A stretch of 64,000 nt of DNA from Chryseolinea serpens (GTDB taxonomy: Bacteria; Bacteroidota; Bacteroidia; Cytophagales; Cyclobacteriaceae): contig NZ_FQWQ01000001.1 of NCBI RefSeq assembly GCF_900129725.1, forward strand, positions 1,736,001-1,800,000. Direction: 5' to 3'. Both the position numbers and the translations under genes were made by a program. Below are positions 33,222 through 41,414 of the stretch, piece after piece (positions within the stretch are counted from its first letter, which is position 1; the number at the start of each line of letters is the position of its first letter). The notes beneath the pieces were generated by a model. The model was not told the origin of the DNA. It saw only the letters and a list, made by a program, of their open reading frames with translations, and made no database searches.

Positions 33222-36200
33222 TTACATCCTGATCCAAATCTTTACCTGGGTTCCGGTAGCGTTGCCGTCTTCAAAAAGGTCTATTACCTCGTAGGAGGCT
33301 TCGTCTTCTTCGTTTACTAATTTCAATCGTTCTTCCGTGAGCACCGTGCCCATGGACTTGTGCTGAGGGAAGTTCTGTTGCCGCAGCTTTCGGGCTGCCT
33401 CGCGCCCAATGCCGTCGTCCTCGATCTCGAACAGGACCCGGTCCTGGTCCTCCTGCACGCGAATGCACAACCTACCCTTGTCTCGTTTGTTGTACAGCCC
33501 ATGCAAAATAGCATTTTCTACGTAAGGCTGGATAAGGAGGGACGGTATTTCGATGTTGTCCAGGTCCAGGTCGGGACTGACATCGAAAACGCACACAAAT
33601 TTGTCTTCAAAGCGAACCAGCTCCAGGTTCACGTAATGCCGCAGCAACTCGATCTCGTCGGCCAGCTTGATCTTATTTTTCACGGAATTGGTGAGAATGC
33701 CGCGAATCAGTTTCGAAAATGTCGACAGGTAGTTGATGGCATTCAGGCGGTCGTTCTTGGCAATAAAAAACTGGATGGAATTAAGCGCATTGAAGATAAA
33801 GTGCGGGTTCATCACCGACCGCAACGCCATCAGTTTCAGTTCGCCGATCTTTTTATTGGCCTCCATCAACTCGCGTTCGCGCACGACGCGGTCGGTGACG
33901 TTTCGTGAATAAATGGCGGCGCCCACCACACTGTGTCCTTCGATGATCGGGTTCACAGAGTATTGCAGGTGCGCGTTGTTCAGCTCTCCTTCCGTTAACA
34001 CGATCTCGCCGGCCAGCGCCCGCTTGAAAAGCGAGGTCCAATATTCCAGCATCTCCGGGGGCACCTTGCCACGCGACTCTTCAATGATCTGCTGCCCCAC
34101 TTCATAGCTCAACCCATACCACTCGCGCATGTAGTTGACAAAATTGTTGTTCAACGCCATCAACCGGAACTCTTTGTCCACCGACCAGATGCTCATGTCG
34201 GAGTTGTTGATGATGGCGTTCATGTTCAGCTCGTTCTGCCGGATCTTTTGCTCGGCCAATCGCCGCTCGGTGATGTCCTCCGCAAACACGGTGATGCCCG
34301 ATATAAAATCGTTGCGCACGATGGGGCTCAGCGAATATTGAAATTCGCGGTCGCGAAAACGCTTCTCCACTTTCAGCGTCTCACCCGAGAGCACGCGCTC
34401 ATACCAGCCCATCCATTCCTCCAACTGATCCTGCTGAAAGGCCCGCTCAAAAAAGCCCAGGATGCTCTGCCCCACCTCCAGGTCTACGCCGTAGGTTTTT
34501 TTCATATACTTCTTCCACGGCTGGTTCAGGGAGGTCAATTGGTATTGCCGGTTCAGGGACCAGATAAAAAATTCATTGTTGTTGATGGTGGCATTCAGGT
34601 TGGCTTCACTCGAAATGAGTCGCGCCTCCGCTTCTTTCTTCTCCGTGATGTCGCGCACTATGGTGATGATGTGGCGTTCACCCCCCAACTGGAAACGGCT
34701 GGAGGCAATGGTGCCGAAAAACGTCTCGCCGTCTTTTTTTATAAAGGTGGCCTCGTAATACGCTTCGCCCTCTTTGAAAAGCTGCTCAAAATAAAGCTGC
34801 CGGTCTTCCATCTTCAGCCATAGGTTGAAGTCGTTGCTGGAGTGGCCAATCACTTCCTCGCGTTTATAGCGCGAGACTTCCTCCAACTTGCTGTTGGCCT
34901 CCACCAGCACCATGTCGCGCTCGCGGAAGATGAGGGTCAGGTCGGGATTCAGGTCGAAGGCTTTCTGGAATTTTTCCTCGGCTGCTTTGCGCTGCGAGAT
35001 GTCTTGAATGACGGAGATGATAAAATTCTTTCCCTCGATCTCGATGCGACTGCTGCTCAACGCGATCTGAATGGTGCGTCCCTCTTTCCGCCGCCAGGTA
35101 CACTCAATCGAAGCCCGGCCCTCCGTGAAGTATTGTGAATAGTAAGCCTGTCGCTCGCCACTGTCCGCAAAAAAGCCAAAGGTGAGCGCCGACTTTCCAA
35201 TCACTTCCTGGCGCGTATAGCCCAGCACCTGAAATAACTTTTCATTGGCGTCTATGGTCACCATGTCGTCTTCCCGGGTGATCGTCATCAGATCAGGATT
35301 GTTGCGGAAGGCTTTGGCAAACTTTTCTTCGCTGGCCTTTAGTCGTTCTTCGGCTTCTTTAAAATAGGTGATGTCATAGGTAAGCCCCAGTATCCTTCCA
35401 AAGGTGTCGCCCTCCTGCACCGGGTAGGCGGTGATGCGCACCCATTTTTTATATCCTAATGGCGTCACGGTATGGGCCGTGATGTCGAAGGGCAGGTTCT
35501 GGCTGCGGGTCATGTTCTGGAAAGCCTCCTTTACGAGGTGACCGCTGTGCTCGTCGAACAACTGGTGGATCTCTGAAAGGTCGCTCACATTGAAGCTGTG
35601 ATCCACGCCATAGATGCTGTACATCTCGTTTGACCAAAACATGGTCTTCGCTGCCAGGTCATATTCCCAACTGCCGATCTTGGCCAGGCGTTGCGACTGG
35701 GTGAGAATGAACTCGCGCTCCGAAAGGATCCTCACATTTTCGGAAAGCTGTTCGTTGATCTGGCGAAGCTCCTCTTCTGTACTCGTTAGTTCTTCTTCAC
35801 GCAAGGCCAGCTCTTCGTTCAGGCCACGTTGATATTGCAGGGCTTCTTCCAATACCTTTTCGCGCTGGCGCTCGCGCGTGATGTCCACCCAACCACCCAA
35901 CGCGCGCTGCGCTTTTCCCGAAGCGTCGCGGATAATGGTGGCCTGGTCCAGCATCGAGGCGTAGGTGCCATCCTTTTTCCGGACACGGTATACATCGATG
36001 TAGCGCGTGGCATTCGACAACAGCATGTCGTTGAAATATTTTACCACGCGATCGCGATCCTCTTCGTGGATCGATGCGGCCCAATCATCCAGGGAATAGT
36101 CCACTTTATTCAACCCGAATTCGTCCAACGCCTTGCTGCCGCTGTACCACGACAACGTGTGGGTGCTCATGTCGAGATCCCACATCGCAGCGTTGGATAT

Positions 36201-36674
36201 TTCCGAGATAAGCTTGAAACGCTCGCGCTCGGCCTCCAGCTTGGACAGCGTTTCTTCGAGGATGTTTTTCTCCCTTTGCTGATCGCTGATGTCTTTCCAT
36301 GATCCCACCACACGGTAGGCTTCCCCGTTTGGACGACGGAGAAATTTCATGTTGTCATCGATATAGTAGTAGGCGTCTTTGCCGCGGTAGCGATAAAAAT
36401 GCCGGAAGGTCGTCACCGTCTTATCGGCCAACGCATTTTGGAAACCTGAAACGGCACGCTCGCGATCGTCGGGGTGAACGCCGTGCATCCAGAAGTCGTC
36501 GGGTTGGTTGTCGGTGATATCGTACTTTCTCCGGTTCTCCGTCGACGCCAGCCAGGCTCCCTTGCCGGTCTCCATGTCCTTGATCCAAATGGCTTCCGAG
36601 GTGATCTCAAAAATTGTTGCTAAAAACTCCGACCCAAGCGCTCCATTTAATAACTGATCCTGAAGTGTATTCAC
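33222..36674 (-). CDS. seven-PAS LytS-type sensor histidine kinase
   Basis: The 1150-aa protein has no membrane segment. Seven successive PAS/PAC modules can be counted by their ends (VVGSWKDISDQQ, ALGGWVDITRER, ILGLTYDITYF, ISVIQDISQRK, ITIVRDITEKK, ITVFAEDITERR, AAIYSRNVTDR). The catalytic part is of the LytS/YehU class: H958 in MNPHFIFNALNSIQFF, N box IQPYVENAILHGL and G box IEDDGIGREAARK. The protein must sense cytoplasmic cues such as redox state, light or ligands; bound cofactors cannot be read from sequence. Its regulator is the LytTR gene 112 bp downstream. The ATG at 36674 gives a first PAS domain directly. Confidence 0.92.
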   Translation of the reverse strand: MNTLQDQLLNGALGSEFLATIFEITSEAIWIKDMETGKGAWLASTENRRKYDITDNQPDDFWMHGVHPDDRERAVSGFQNALADKTVTTFRHFYRYRGKDAYYYIDDNMKFLRRPNGEAYRVVGSWKDISDQQREKNILEETLSKLEAERERFKLISEISNAAMWDLDMSTHTLSWYSGSKALDEFGLNKVDYSLDDWAASIHEEDRDRVVKYFNDMLLSNATRYIDVYRVRKKDGTYASMLDQATIIRDASGKAQRALGGWVDITRERQREKVLEEALQYQRGLNEELALREEELTSTEEELRQINEQLSENVRILSEREFILTQSQRLAKIGSWEYDLAAKTMFWSNEMYSIYGVDHSFNVSDLSEIHQLFDEHSGHLVKEAFQNMTRSQNLPFDITAHTVTPLGYKKWVRITAYPVQEGDTFGRILGLTYDITYFKEAEERLKASEEKFAKAFRNNPDLMTITREDDMVTIDANEKLFQVLGYTRQEVIGKSALTFGFFADSGERQAYYSQYFTEGRASIECTWRRKEGRTIQIALSSSRIEIEGKNFIISVIQDISQRKAAEEKFQKAFDLNPDLTLIFRERDMVLVEANSKLEEVSRYKREEVIGHSSNDFNLWLKMEDRQLYFEQLFKEGEAYYEATFIKKDGETFFGTIASSRFQLGGERHIITIVRDITEKKEAEARLISSEANLNATINNNEFFIWSLNRQYQLTSLNQPWKKYMKKTYGVDLEVGQSILGFFERAFQQDQLEEWMGWYERVLSGETLKVEKRFRDREFQYSLSPIVRNDFISGITVFAEDITERRLAEQKIRQNELNMNAIINNSDMSIWSVDKEFRLMALNNNFVNYMREWYGLSYEVGQQIIEESRGKVPPEMLEYWTSLFKRALAGEIVLTEGELNNAHLQYSVNPIIEGHSVVGAAIYSRNVTDRVVRERELMEANKKIGELKLMALRSVMNPHFIFNALNSIQFFIAKNDRLNAINYLSTFSKLIRGILTNSVKNKIKLADEIELLRHYVNLELVRFEDKFVCVFDVSPDLDLDNIEIPSLLIQPYVENAILHGLYNKRDKGRLCIRVQEDQDRVLFEIEDDGIGREAARKLRQQNFPQHKSMGTVLTEERLKLVNEEDEASYEVIDLFEDGNATGTQVKIWIRM

Positions 36675-36764
36675 ACCTTGAAATTACAAAATAAACTTTT
36701 TGGTTTCACCCGCGACGGGAAGAATGCTTTTATTTGAACGCCACATCCTACCTTTACAAACCCC

Positions 36765-37580
36765 ATGACCCAAAAGTTATTCACCTACGAAAATACAACC
36801 CTGCACTATGCCGTCGCCGGAACGGGGCCGGAGGTGTTGCTGCTCTTCCATGGCTTTGGCCAGGACCACACCGCCTTCGAGGCCTTTGATAAAATACTGT
36901 CACCCCGCTACACGCTCTACGCTTTTGATCTCTACTTTCACGGCCAAAGCACATGGGGCATAGGCGAATCACCGCTGCTGAAAAGCTATTGGAAAAAAAT
37001 CATGCAGGCATTTTTTGAGACCCTGCCGGTGAAGACGTTCACGTTGGCCGCCTTCAGCCTGGGCGGCAAATTTGCCCTGGCCACCCTGGAGACATTCCCC
37101 GAACGAACAAAAGGCATCGTGCTCATGGCACCCGACGGCATCAAGACCAGCTTCTGGTATAGTCTTGCCACCTACCCCCTGTTTTTCCGGTGGCTGTTCA
37201 AAAGCATGATCCTCCATCCCGGCACGTTCATGGCCCTCTCGCGGGTGCTCTATACGCTGGGCGTGATGGACAAGGGATTGATCCGGTTTGCCGAACGCCA
37301 GATGAACACCCGGGAGAAGCGCGAACAAGTCTATTATTCCTGGGTCGTTTTCCGGCACCTGCACTTTGATATGAAAACCATTGCCTCGCTCGTCAATGCC
37401 CACAACATTCCTCTCACCTTGTTTGTTGGAAAATATGACAAAGTGATCCGCCCCGAAAATATGGACCGGTTGTTAAAGCATCTGAACCAATATCGGTTCG
37501 AAGTGCTGGACAGCGGTCACAACACGATCATCCGCGAAAGCCTGGCGCACTGGAAAACACCAACGGAAACTGCCTCCTAA
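36765..37580 (+). CDS. alpha/beta-hydrolase
   Basis: The 271-aa protein has the alpha/beta-hydrolase core: oxyanion strand LLLFHGFGQDHTAFE, the nucleophile elbow AAFSLGGKFAL (S98, with Ala in place of the first Gly of GxSxG), an acid in LFVGKYDKVIRPE and the catalytic H in DSGHNTII near the C-terminus. It has no signal peptide, so it is cytoplasmic. The helical cap (FWYSLATYPLFFRWLFKSM) suggests a hydrophobic ester or lipid-like substrate. It is monocistronic and divergent from the multi-PAS kinase. Confidence 0.87.
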   Translation: MTQKLFTYENTTLHYAVAGTGPEVLLLFHGFGQDHTAFEAFDKILSPRYTLYAFDLYFHGQSTWGIGESPLLKSYWKKIMQAFFETLPVKTFTLAAFSLGGKFALATLETFPERTKGIVLMAPDGIKTSFWYSLATYPLFFRWLFKSMILHPGTFMALSRVLYTLGVMDKGLIRFAERQMNTREKREQVYYSWVVFRHLHFDMKTIASLVNAHNIPLTLFVGKYDKVIRPENMDRLLKHLNQYRFEVLDSGHNTIIRESLAHWKTPTETAS

Positions 37581-37689
37581 TTGGCGACAGGGCCCTTAAA
37601 TCCTGGCTAGGTTGTTGCTATCATGATCACTACAATTGATCCTTTTTGAAATGATTTTTATTGATTATCAGATCGTTACAAATTAAAAA

Positions 37690-37709
37690 GTACTTGTTTA
37701 AACAAGTAC
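37690..37709. promoter_or_regulatory. perfect 20-bp palindrome, probable MarR operator
   Basis: GTACTTGTTTAAACAAGTAC is its own reverse complement over all 20 bases. It lies just upstream of a -7-like box and 49 bp before the YceI start. Size and symmetry fit MarR-family operators, and a MarR gene is the second gene downstream. Binding by that protein is inference. Confidence 0.65.
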
Positions 37710-37722
37710 ATCAAACTTCTTC

Positions 37723-37730
37723 TACCTTTA
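37723..37730 (+). promoter_or_regulatory. -7 box (TACCTTTA) for the yceI-like gene
   Basis: TACCTTTA fits the Bacteroidota -7 box at seven of eight positions, 28 bp before the ATG. The palindrome at 37690-37709 would cover the -33 region, so a bound repressor would block RNA polymerase. Confidence 0.45.
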
Positions 37731-37757
37731 TTTAACCAAAAAACAAGAAACTACATT

Positions 37758-38336
37758 ATGAAAAAAATGAACACACTCTTCGCCCTCCTGTTCGTATCAG
37801 CCGGGGTGTTTGCCCAGACGATGTGGAACGTCGACAAGAACCACACGAATATCCAATTCAACGTATCCCACATGGTGGTATCGGAAGTGAATGGAAGCTT
37901 CACGGATTTTACCGGTGCGGTGAAAAGCAAATCCGACGATTTTAACGGCGCCGATGTAGAGTTCACCGCCAAGGTGGCTTCCATCAGCACCAACAACGAG
38001 AAAAGAGATGGCCACTTGAAGTCGGATGACTTCTTCAACGCCGAAAAATTCCCTGAAGTAAAATTCAAAGGCACGCTCGTGAAAGAAAATGGCAAATATC
38101 TGTTGAAAGGTAACCTCACGCTTCGCGACGTGACAAAGCCCGTGACCTTCGACGTTACGTATGGTGGCACCGTTGACACCGGTAATGGTGTGAAAGCCGG
38201 TTTCAAATTGAACGGCAAGATCAACCGCCTGGAGTACGGCCTGAAGTGGAGCAACAAGCTGGCGAACGGCGAAATGGTTGTCGGCGACCAGGTTGAAATC
38301 GTCTGCAAAATCGAATTGAACAAAGCAGCAGCCTAA
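37758..38336 (+). CDS. YceI-family periplasmic lipocalin-like protein
   Basis: The 192-aa protein has a signal peptide (KKMNTLFALLFVSAGVFAQ) and the YceI pattern: WNVDKNHTNIQFNVSHMVVSEVNGSF, LKSDDFFNAEKFPEVKFKGT, KYLLKGNLTLRDVTKPVTFDV and a terminal VGDQVEIVCKIELN. YceI proteins form an extended lipocalin fold that binds isoprenoid-like lipids, including ubiquinone precursors, and are often stress-induced. A perfect palindrome covers the promoter and a MarR-type regulator follows, so the two are probably an autoregulated unit. A strong terminator lies between them. Confidence 0.93.
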   Translation: MKKMNTLFALLFVSAGVFAQTMWNVDKNHTNIQFNVSHMVVSEVNGSFTDFTGAVKSKSDDFNGADVEFTAKVASISTNNEKRDGHLKSDDFFNAEKFPEVKFKGTLVKENGKYLLKGNLTLRDVTKPVTFDVTYGGTVDTGNGVKAGFKLNGKINRLEYGLKWSNKLANGEMVVGDQVEIVCKIELNKAAA

Positions 38337-38344
38337 TTATAAAA

Positions 38345-38384
38345 AACGACCCCTGTTCAATTCCGACAGGGGTCGTTCTTTTTT
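38345..38384 (+). terminator. terminator between yceI and the MarR gene
   Basis: AACGACCCCTGT (38345-38356) pairs perfectly with ACAGGGGTCGTT (38366-38377), followed by C and seven T. The MarR start codon follows only 5 bp later, so MarR expression must come from read-through or from a leaderless transcript. Confidence 0.85.
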
Positions 38385-38389
38385 ACGGT

Positions 38390-38836
38390 ATGAAAATCGA
38401 AGACGAGATCAAACAGAAAAAATTCATCAATGCACACCAGAAGGCGGTCATCAACCTGGTGTATACCGTGAACTGGATGCAAGGCAAGCACCAGCAGGTG
38501 TTCAAGTCTTTTAACATCACCGCGCAGCAATTCAATATCCTGCGCATCCTCAAAGGACAACACCCCAACAGCACCTCGGCCACCGAGATCAAGGCCCGCA
38601 TGCTGGACAAGAATTCCGACGTTTCACGCTTACTGGACCGCCTCGTCGCCAAAAATGTGATCGTCAAAAAAGCGTGCCCCACCGACAAGCGCGCTTTCGA
38701 TGTGAACCTGACCGACGCCGGGCTGGAGTTGCTCCGAACCCTCGACAAAAAACAAAGTGAGCTGGACAACATCCTCAACCTTTCGGAAGAAGAGGCTTAC
38801 CAGCTCAGTGATCTGTTGGACAAGAGCAGAGGCTAA
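38390..38836 (+). CDS. MarR-family transcriptional regulator
   Basis: The 148-aa protein shows the MarR winged helix: VFKSFNITAQQFNILRILKG, STSATEIKARMLDKNSDVSRLLDRLVAKNVIVKKACPTDKRAFDVNLTDAG, with flanking dimer helices. Such regulators bind palindromes and release on ligand or oxidation. The palindrome at 37690-37709 is the obvious target. Its ATG follows the yceI terminator by 5 bp, which suggests low basal expression through terminator read-through. Its stop is 3 bp from the convergent M3 peptidase stop. Confidence 0.92.
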   Translation: MKIEDEIKQKKFINAHQKAVINLVYTVNWMQGKHQQVFKSFNITAQQFNILRILKGQHPNSTSATEIKARMLDKNSDVSRLLDRLVAKNVIVKKACPTDKRAFDVNLTDAGLELLRTLDKKQSELDNILNLSEEEAYQLSDLLDKSRG

Positions 38837-38839
38837 AGA

Positions 38840-40564
38840 TCAGATCTTCGCCAGTTCCTCCCTTACAAAATCCATCAATTCCTTTATGTAGGCGCGGCTG
38901 AAATTGAATTCGATGCCCGCGGCTTTATAGATCTCCGGAATGGAGCGGATATAACCCAGCTTCAACGCGTTCTGATACCCCGCCAAACCCTTCGCCGGAT
39001 TCTTCCGGAAGTTGCGCCACACGGCAATGGCCCCCAGTTGCGCCATGCCGTATTCGATATAATAGAACGGCACTTCATATAAGTGCAATTGTTTCTGCCA
39101 GAGATAATCCTTCGCTGCTTGCAACGACGACCAGTCCGTGACGGTGTCGGCGAACTGATCAAAAATTGCATTCCACTGCTGTGTGCGTTGCTCCAGCGTG
39201 TGTTGGGGATGAGTATACAACCAATGCTGAAAGCGATCGATGGTGGCGACCCAGGGCAGGGTCTCGATAATGTCTTCGAGGTGTTCGCGCTTGGCGCGTT
39301 TCAATTCCGCTTCATCGGTGAAGAACACATCCCAATGATCCAGCGAGATCAACTCCATGGACATGGAGGCCAACTCGGCTACTTCGGAAGGTGTTGATTT
39401 GAATTCGTTTAATTCCAGGTCGCGGGTGAGAAAATTGTGAATGGCATGACCGCCCTCGTGCATGATCGTCACCATGTCGCGCAACGTGGACGTGGCGTTC
39501 ATAAAAATGAAAGGAACACCGATCTCCGCCAAGGGATAGTTATAGCCACCAGGGGCTTTTCCTTTTCTCGACTCCAAATCCAAATGCCCCATGGCCTTCA
39601 TGATGGCCAGGCATTGGCCCAGGAAGGGATCGAGACGGTGAAACACTTCAATGGTCTTGTCGGTGAGCTCCTTGCCGCTGGTGAAGGGCTTCAAGGCTTC
39701 GCGTCCCTCGGGGTCCACGGCTTTATCCCAGGGTCGCAGCTGGCTTACCCCAAGCGCTTCCTTGCGCTCTTTGGAAAATTTATCGAGGATGGGAACTACT
39801 TCGTGCTGGATGGCTTCATGGAAGTCGAAACAATCCTGCGGCGTGTAGTCGAACCGTCCCAGCGCCTTGAACATATAGTCTCTGAAATTGGTAAAATCGG
39901 CATTGACCGCCACCTGGTGACGGAGTTTGATGAGCGTAGAGAAAAGATCATTCAACACATCCTTGTCTTGCAAACGCCGCGCACTGATCTTGTGATAGAC
40001 CTCCTCCCGTTTTGCCCGGTCCGTTGACATCAGGTAGACCGACGCCTGTTGCAAGGTCAACTCCTTACCATCCACTTCAATGGTCATGGCGCCGTTGAGT
40101 TGCGCGTATTTTTGTGTTTCGGTGTTGATCTCGGTATACAGCGGCACGTTGGCTTCACGAAATATTTCGATTTCCTTTTTCAGGCTGCGGATCATGATGT
40201 CGTACCCTTCTTTGCCCGCCAGGTCGTTCAGATAGGGAGAAGCCGCGGCCTGCTTGTTCAGTTGATCGGCCACGGGCGCCATTTGGGGCTGGATGTTCTC
40301 GATAAAATCCTGGTAGCTCTTGCGGTATTCTTCGTTGTCGGTGTAGCAGGTCATGCGGATGTAGCGCCAGGCCATGTCTTCGGCCAGCACCGATTCGATC
40401 TCGCTGCGGTCTGAAAACCACTTCTTCAGGTCCTGAACCGAATTCAGTTTGCGTTCCAGCAGGTTGTCGAAAAGCGGTTTCAAAGCTTCCCATGTGGTCA
40501 CTTTAAAATCTTCGGTCACAAATTTTCGGGTGGGGCGTTGGGGGATCTCGAGCACGTCTGCCAT
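38840..40564 (-). CDS. M3-family oligoendopeptidase (PepF-like)
   Basis: The 574-aa cytoplasmic zinc peptidase has the catalytic motif HEGGH in IMHEGGHAIHNFL (about residue 366), with the downstream glutamate region ELNEFKSTPSEVAELASMSMELI that supplies the third ligand. The N-terminal helical domain (VQDLKKWFSDRSEIESVL) is typical of oligoendopeptidase F. The frame extends to a GTG at 40597, but the ATG at 40564 (MADVLEIPQRPTRK) is preferred because the GTG falls inside a palindrome. These enzymes degrade short peptides in the cytoplasm. The gene is monocistronic and convergent with marR. Confidence 0.92.
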   Translation of the reverse strand: MADVLEIPQRPTRKFVTEDFKVTTWEALKPLFDNLLERKLNSVQDLKKWFSDRSEIESVLAEDMAWRYIRMTCYTDNEEYRKSYQDFIENIQPQMAPVADQLNKQAAASPYLNDLAGKEGYDIMIRSLKKEIEIFREANVPLYTEINTETQKYAQLNGAMTIEVDGKELTLQQASVYLMSTDRAKREEVYHKISARRLQDKDVLNDLFSTLIKLRHQVAVNADFTNFRDYMFKALGRFDYTPQDCFDFHEAIQHEVVPILDKFSKERKEALGVSQLRPWDKAVDPEGREALKPFTSGKELTDKTIEVFHRLDPFLGQCLAIMKAMGHLDLESRKGKAPGGYNYPLAEIGVPFIFMNATSTLRDMVTIMHEGGHAIHNFLTRDLELNEFKSTPSEVAELASMSMELISLDHWDVFFTDEAELKRAKREHLEDIIETLPWVATIDRFQHWLYTHPQHTLEQRTQQWNAIFDQFADTVTDWSSLQAAKDYLWQKQLHLYEVPFYYIEYGMAQLGAIAVWRNFRKNPAKGLAGYQNALKLGYIRSIPEIYKAAGIEFNFSRAYIKELMDFVREELAKI

Positions 40565-40589
40565 ATACTTGATAAGTAGGTTATAGTGA

Positions 40590-40606
40590 TGTTGCACAAT
40601 GCAACA
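40590..40606. repeat. 17-bp inverted repeat upstream of the M3 peptidase start
   Basis: TGTTGCA-CAA-TGCAACA is a perfect 7-3-7 inverted repeat 26 bp before the ATG at 40564. It may be an operator or a small leader hairpin; no matching regulator can be named. Confidence 0.4.
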
Positions 40607-40694
40607 CTGATTTTAAAGCGAAAGGTTCGAAAATAGTAAAAGACTCCAACACTTGCGAATAACCGGTCACGCATCCGAAACCAAGCGCGGCAAA

Positions 40695-40729
40695 ACAAAA
40701 AAAGTCTCCCGTGGAAAAGGAGACTTTAT
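40695..40729 (-). terminator. terminator after the TerB-like gene
   Basis: On the minus strand AAAGTCTCC pairs with GGAGACTTT (arms at 40719-40727 and 40701-40709), followed by seven T and GTTTTG. It lies about 30 nt past the stop codon. Confidence 0.8.
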
Positions 40730-40757
40730 AGAAAACCCAAAAGTGGAAACGTAATGC

Positions 40758-41192
40758 TTACTTGGATTGCACGGTCGACGTACAGATCTCGTCAACAAAG
40801 TCGCGCCATTGTATGGAGGTGGGCGTGCCGTTCTCGAACAGCTTGGTCAGGTCGTCCATGACCGAGAGGGGCAATTGGAAGGCCACCAGTATCCCTTTGA
40901 TGTAGATGATCTCGTTCTCGTTCACCTGGCGGTTGGCATACACCAACTCCATGAGGTCGAACAGCATATTCATGCGGTTGGCCACCGATTCGGGCAAGAA
41001 CAGGTCGTGTTTGGTCGTATCCTGCAAAAGCTCGTCGATCTGCCACGCTTTCAACCCGCGACGCAGCCCAATGCGGGTGATCAGGGCCTTCTCTTCCGCT
41101 TCCAGCGAACCATCGGCCGAAGCAAGCACGATAAGGTTTCTCAGGTAGTTGCGTTTGAAGCTGGAGCGCTGATGTTCAAAAAAGCTGGTCAT
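40758..41192 (-). CDS. TerB-like protein
   Basis: The open frame reaches 41315, but the first 41 codons look non-coding, and the ATG at 41192 (MTSFFEHQRSSFKRNYLRNL) gives a 144-aa soluble helical protein. The pattern LRNLIVLASADGSLEAEEKALITRIGLRRGL is the TerB signature, an acidic-residue helix followed by a second helix of the same kind (LMELVYANRQVNENEIIYIKGIL). TerB proteins are linked to tellurite and stress responses, but small stand-alone members are of unknown role. It is monocistronic, divergent from the AraC gene, and has its own terminator. Confidence 0.7.
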   Translation of the reverse strand: MTSFFEHQRSSFKRNYLRNLIVLASADGSLEAEEKALITRIGLRRGLKAWQIDELLQDTTKHDLFLPESVANRMNMLFDLMELVYANRQVNENEIIYIKGILVAFQLPLSVMDDLTKLFENGTPTSIQWRDFVDEICTSTVQSK

Positions 41193-41414
41193 GGTGTTTG
41201 TTGATTTTCGGTTGTTTCCTGACATGTAATGAAAAATCATTCCAAACCCGATCACTTTTGGGAAACTCCAAAAACAGGCCCCAAATGCATGTTTTAGCGG
41301 TTTTTTGAGTCCCACTCACTCGCTCCAAAGAGACACGAAGTCCCACAAAAGGTACATTGGTTCCAAAATGGGAAGGGGATAACTTTTCTTTTAGCCTGCT
41401 CGTTTGTCCTGGAT

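Noticed and set aside
41193-41315. N-terminal extension of the TerB-like gene
   Set aside because: The first 41 codons do not resemble the family, while the ATG at 41192 gives a normal TerB-size protein.
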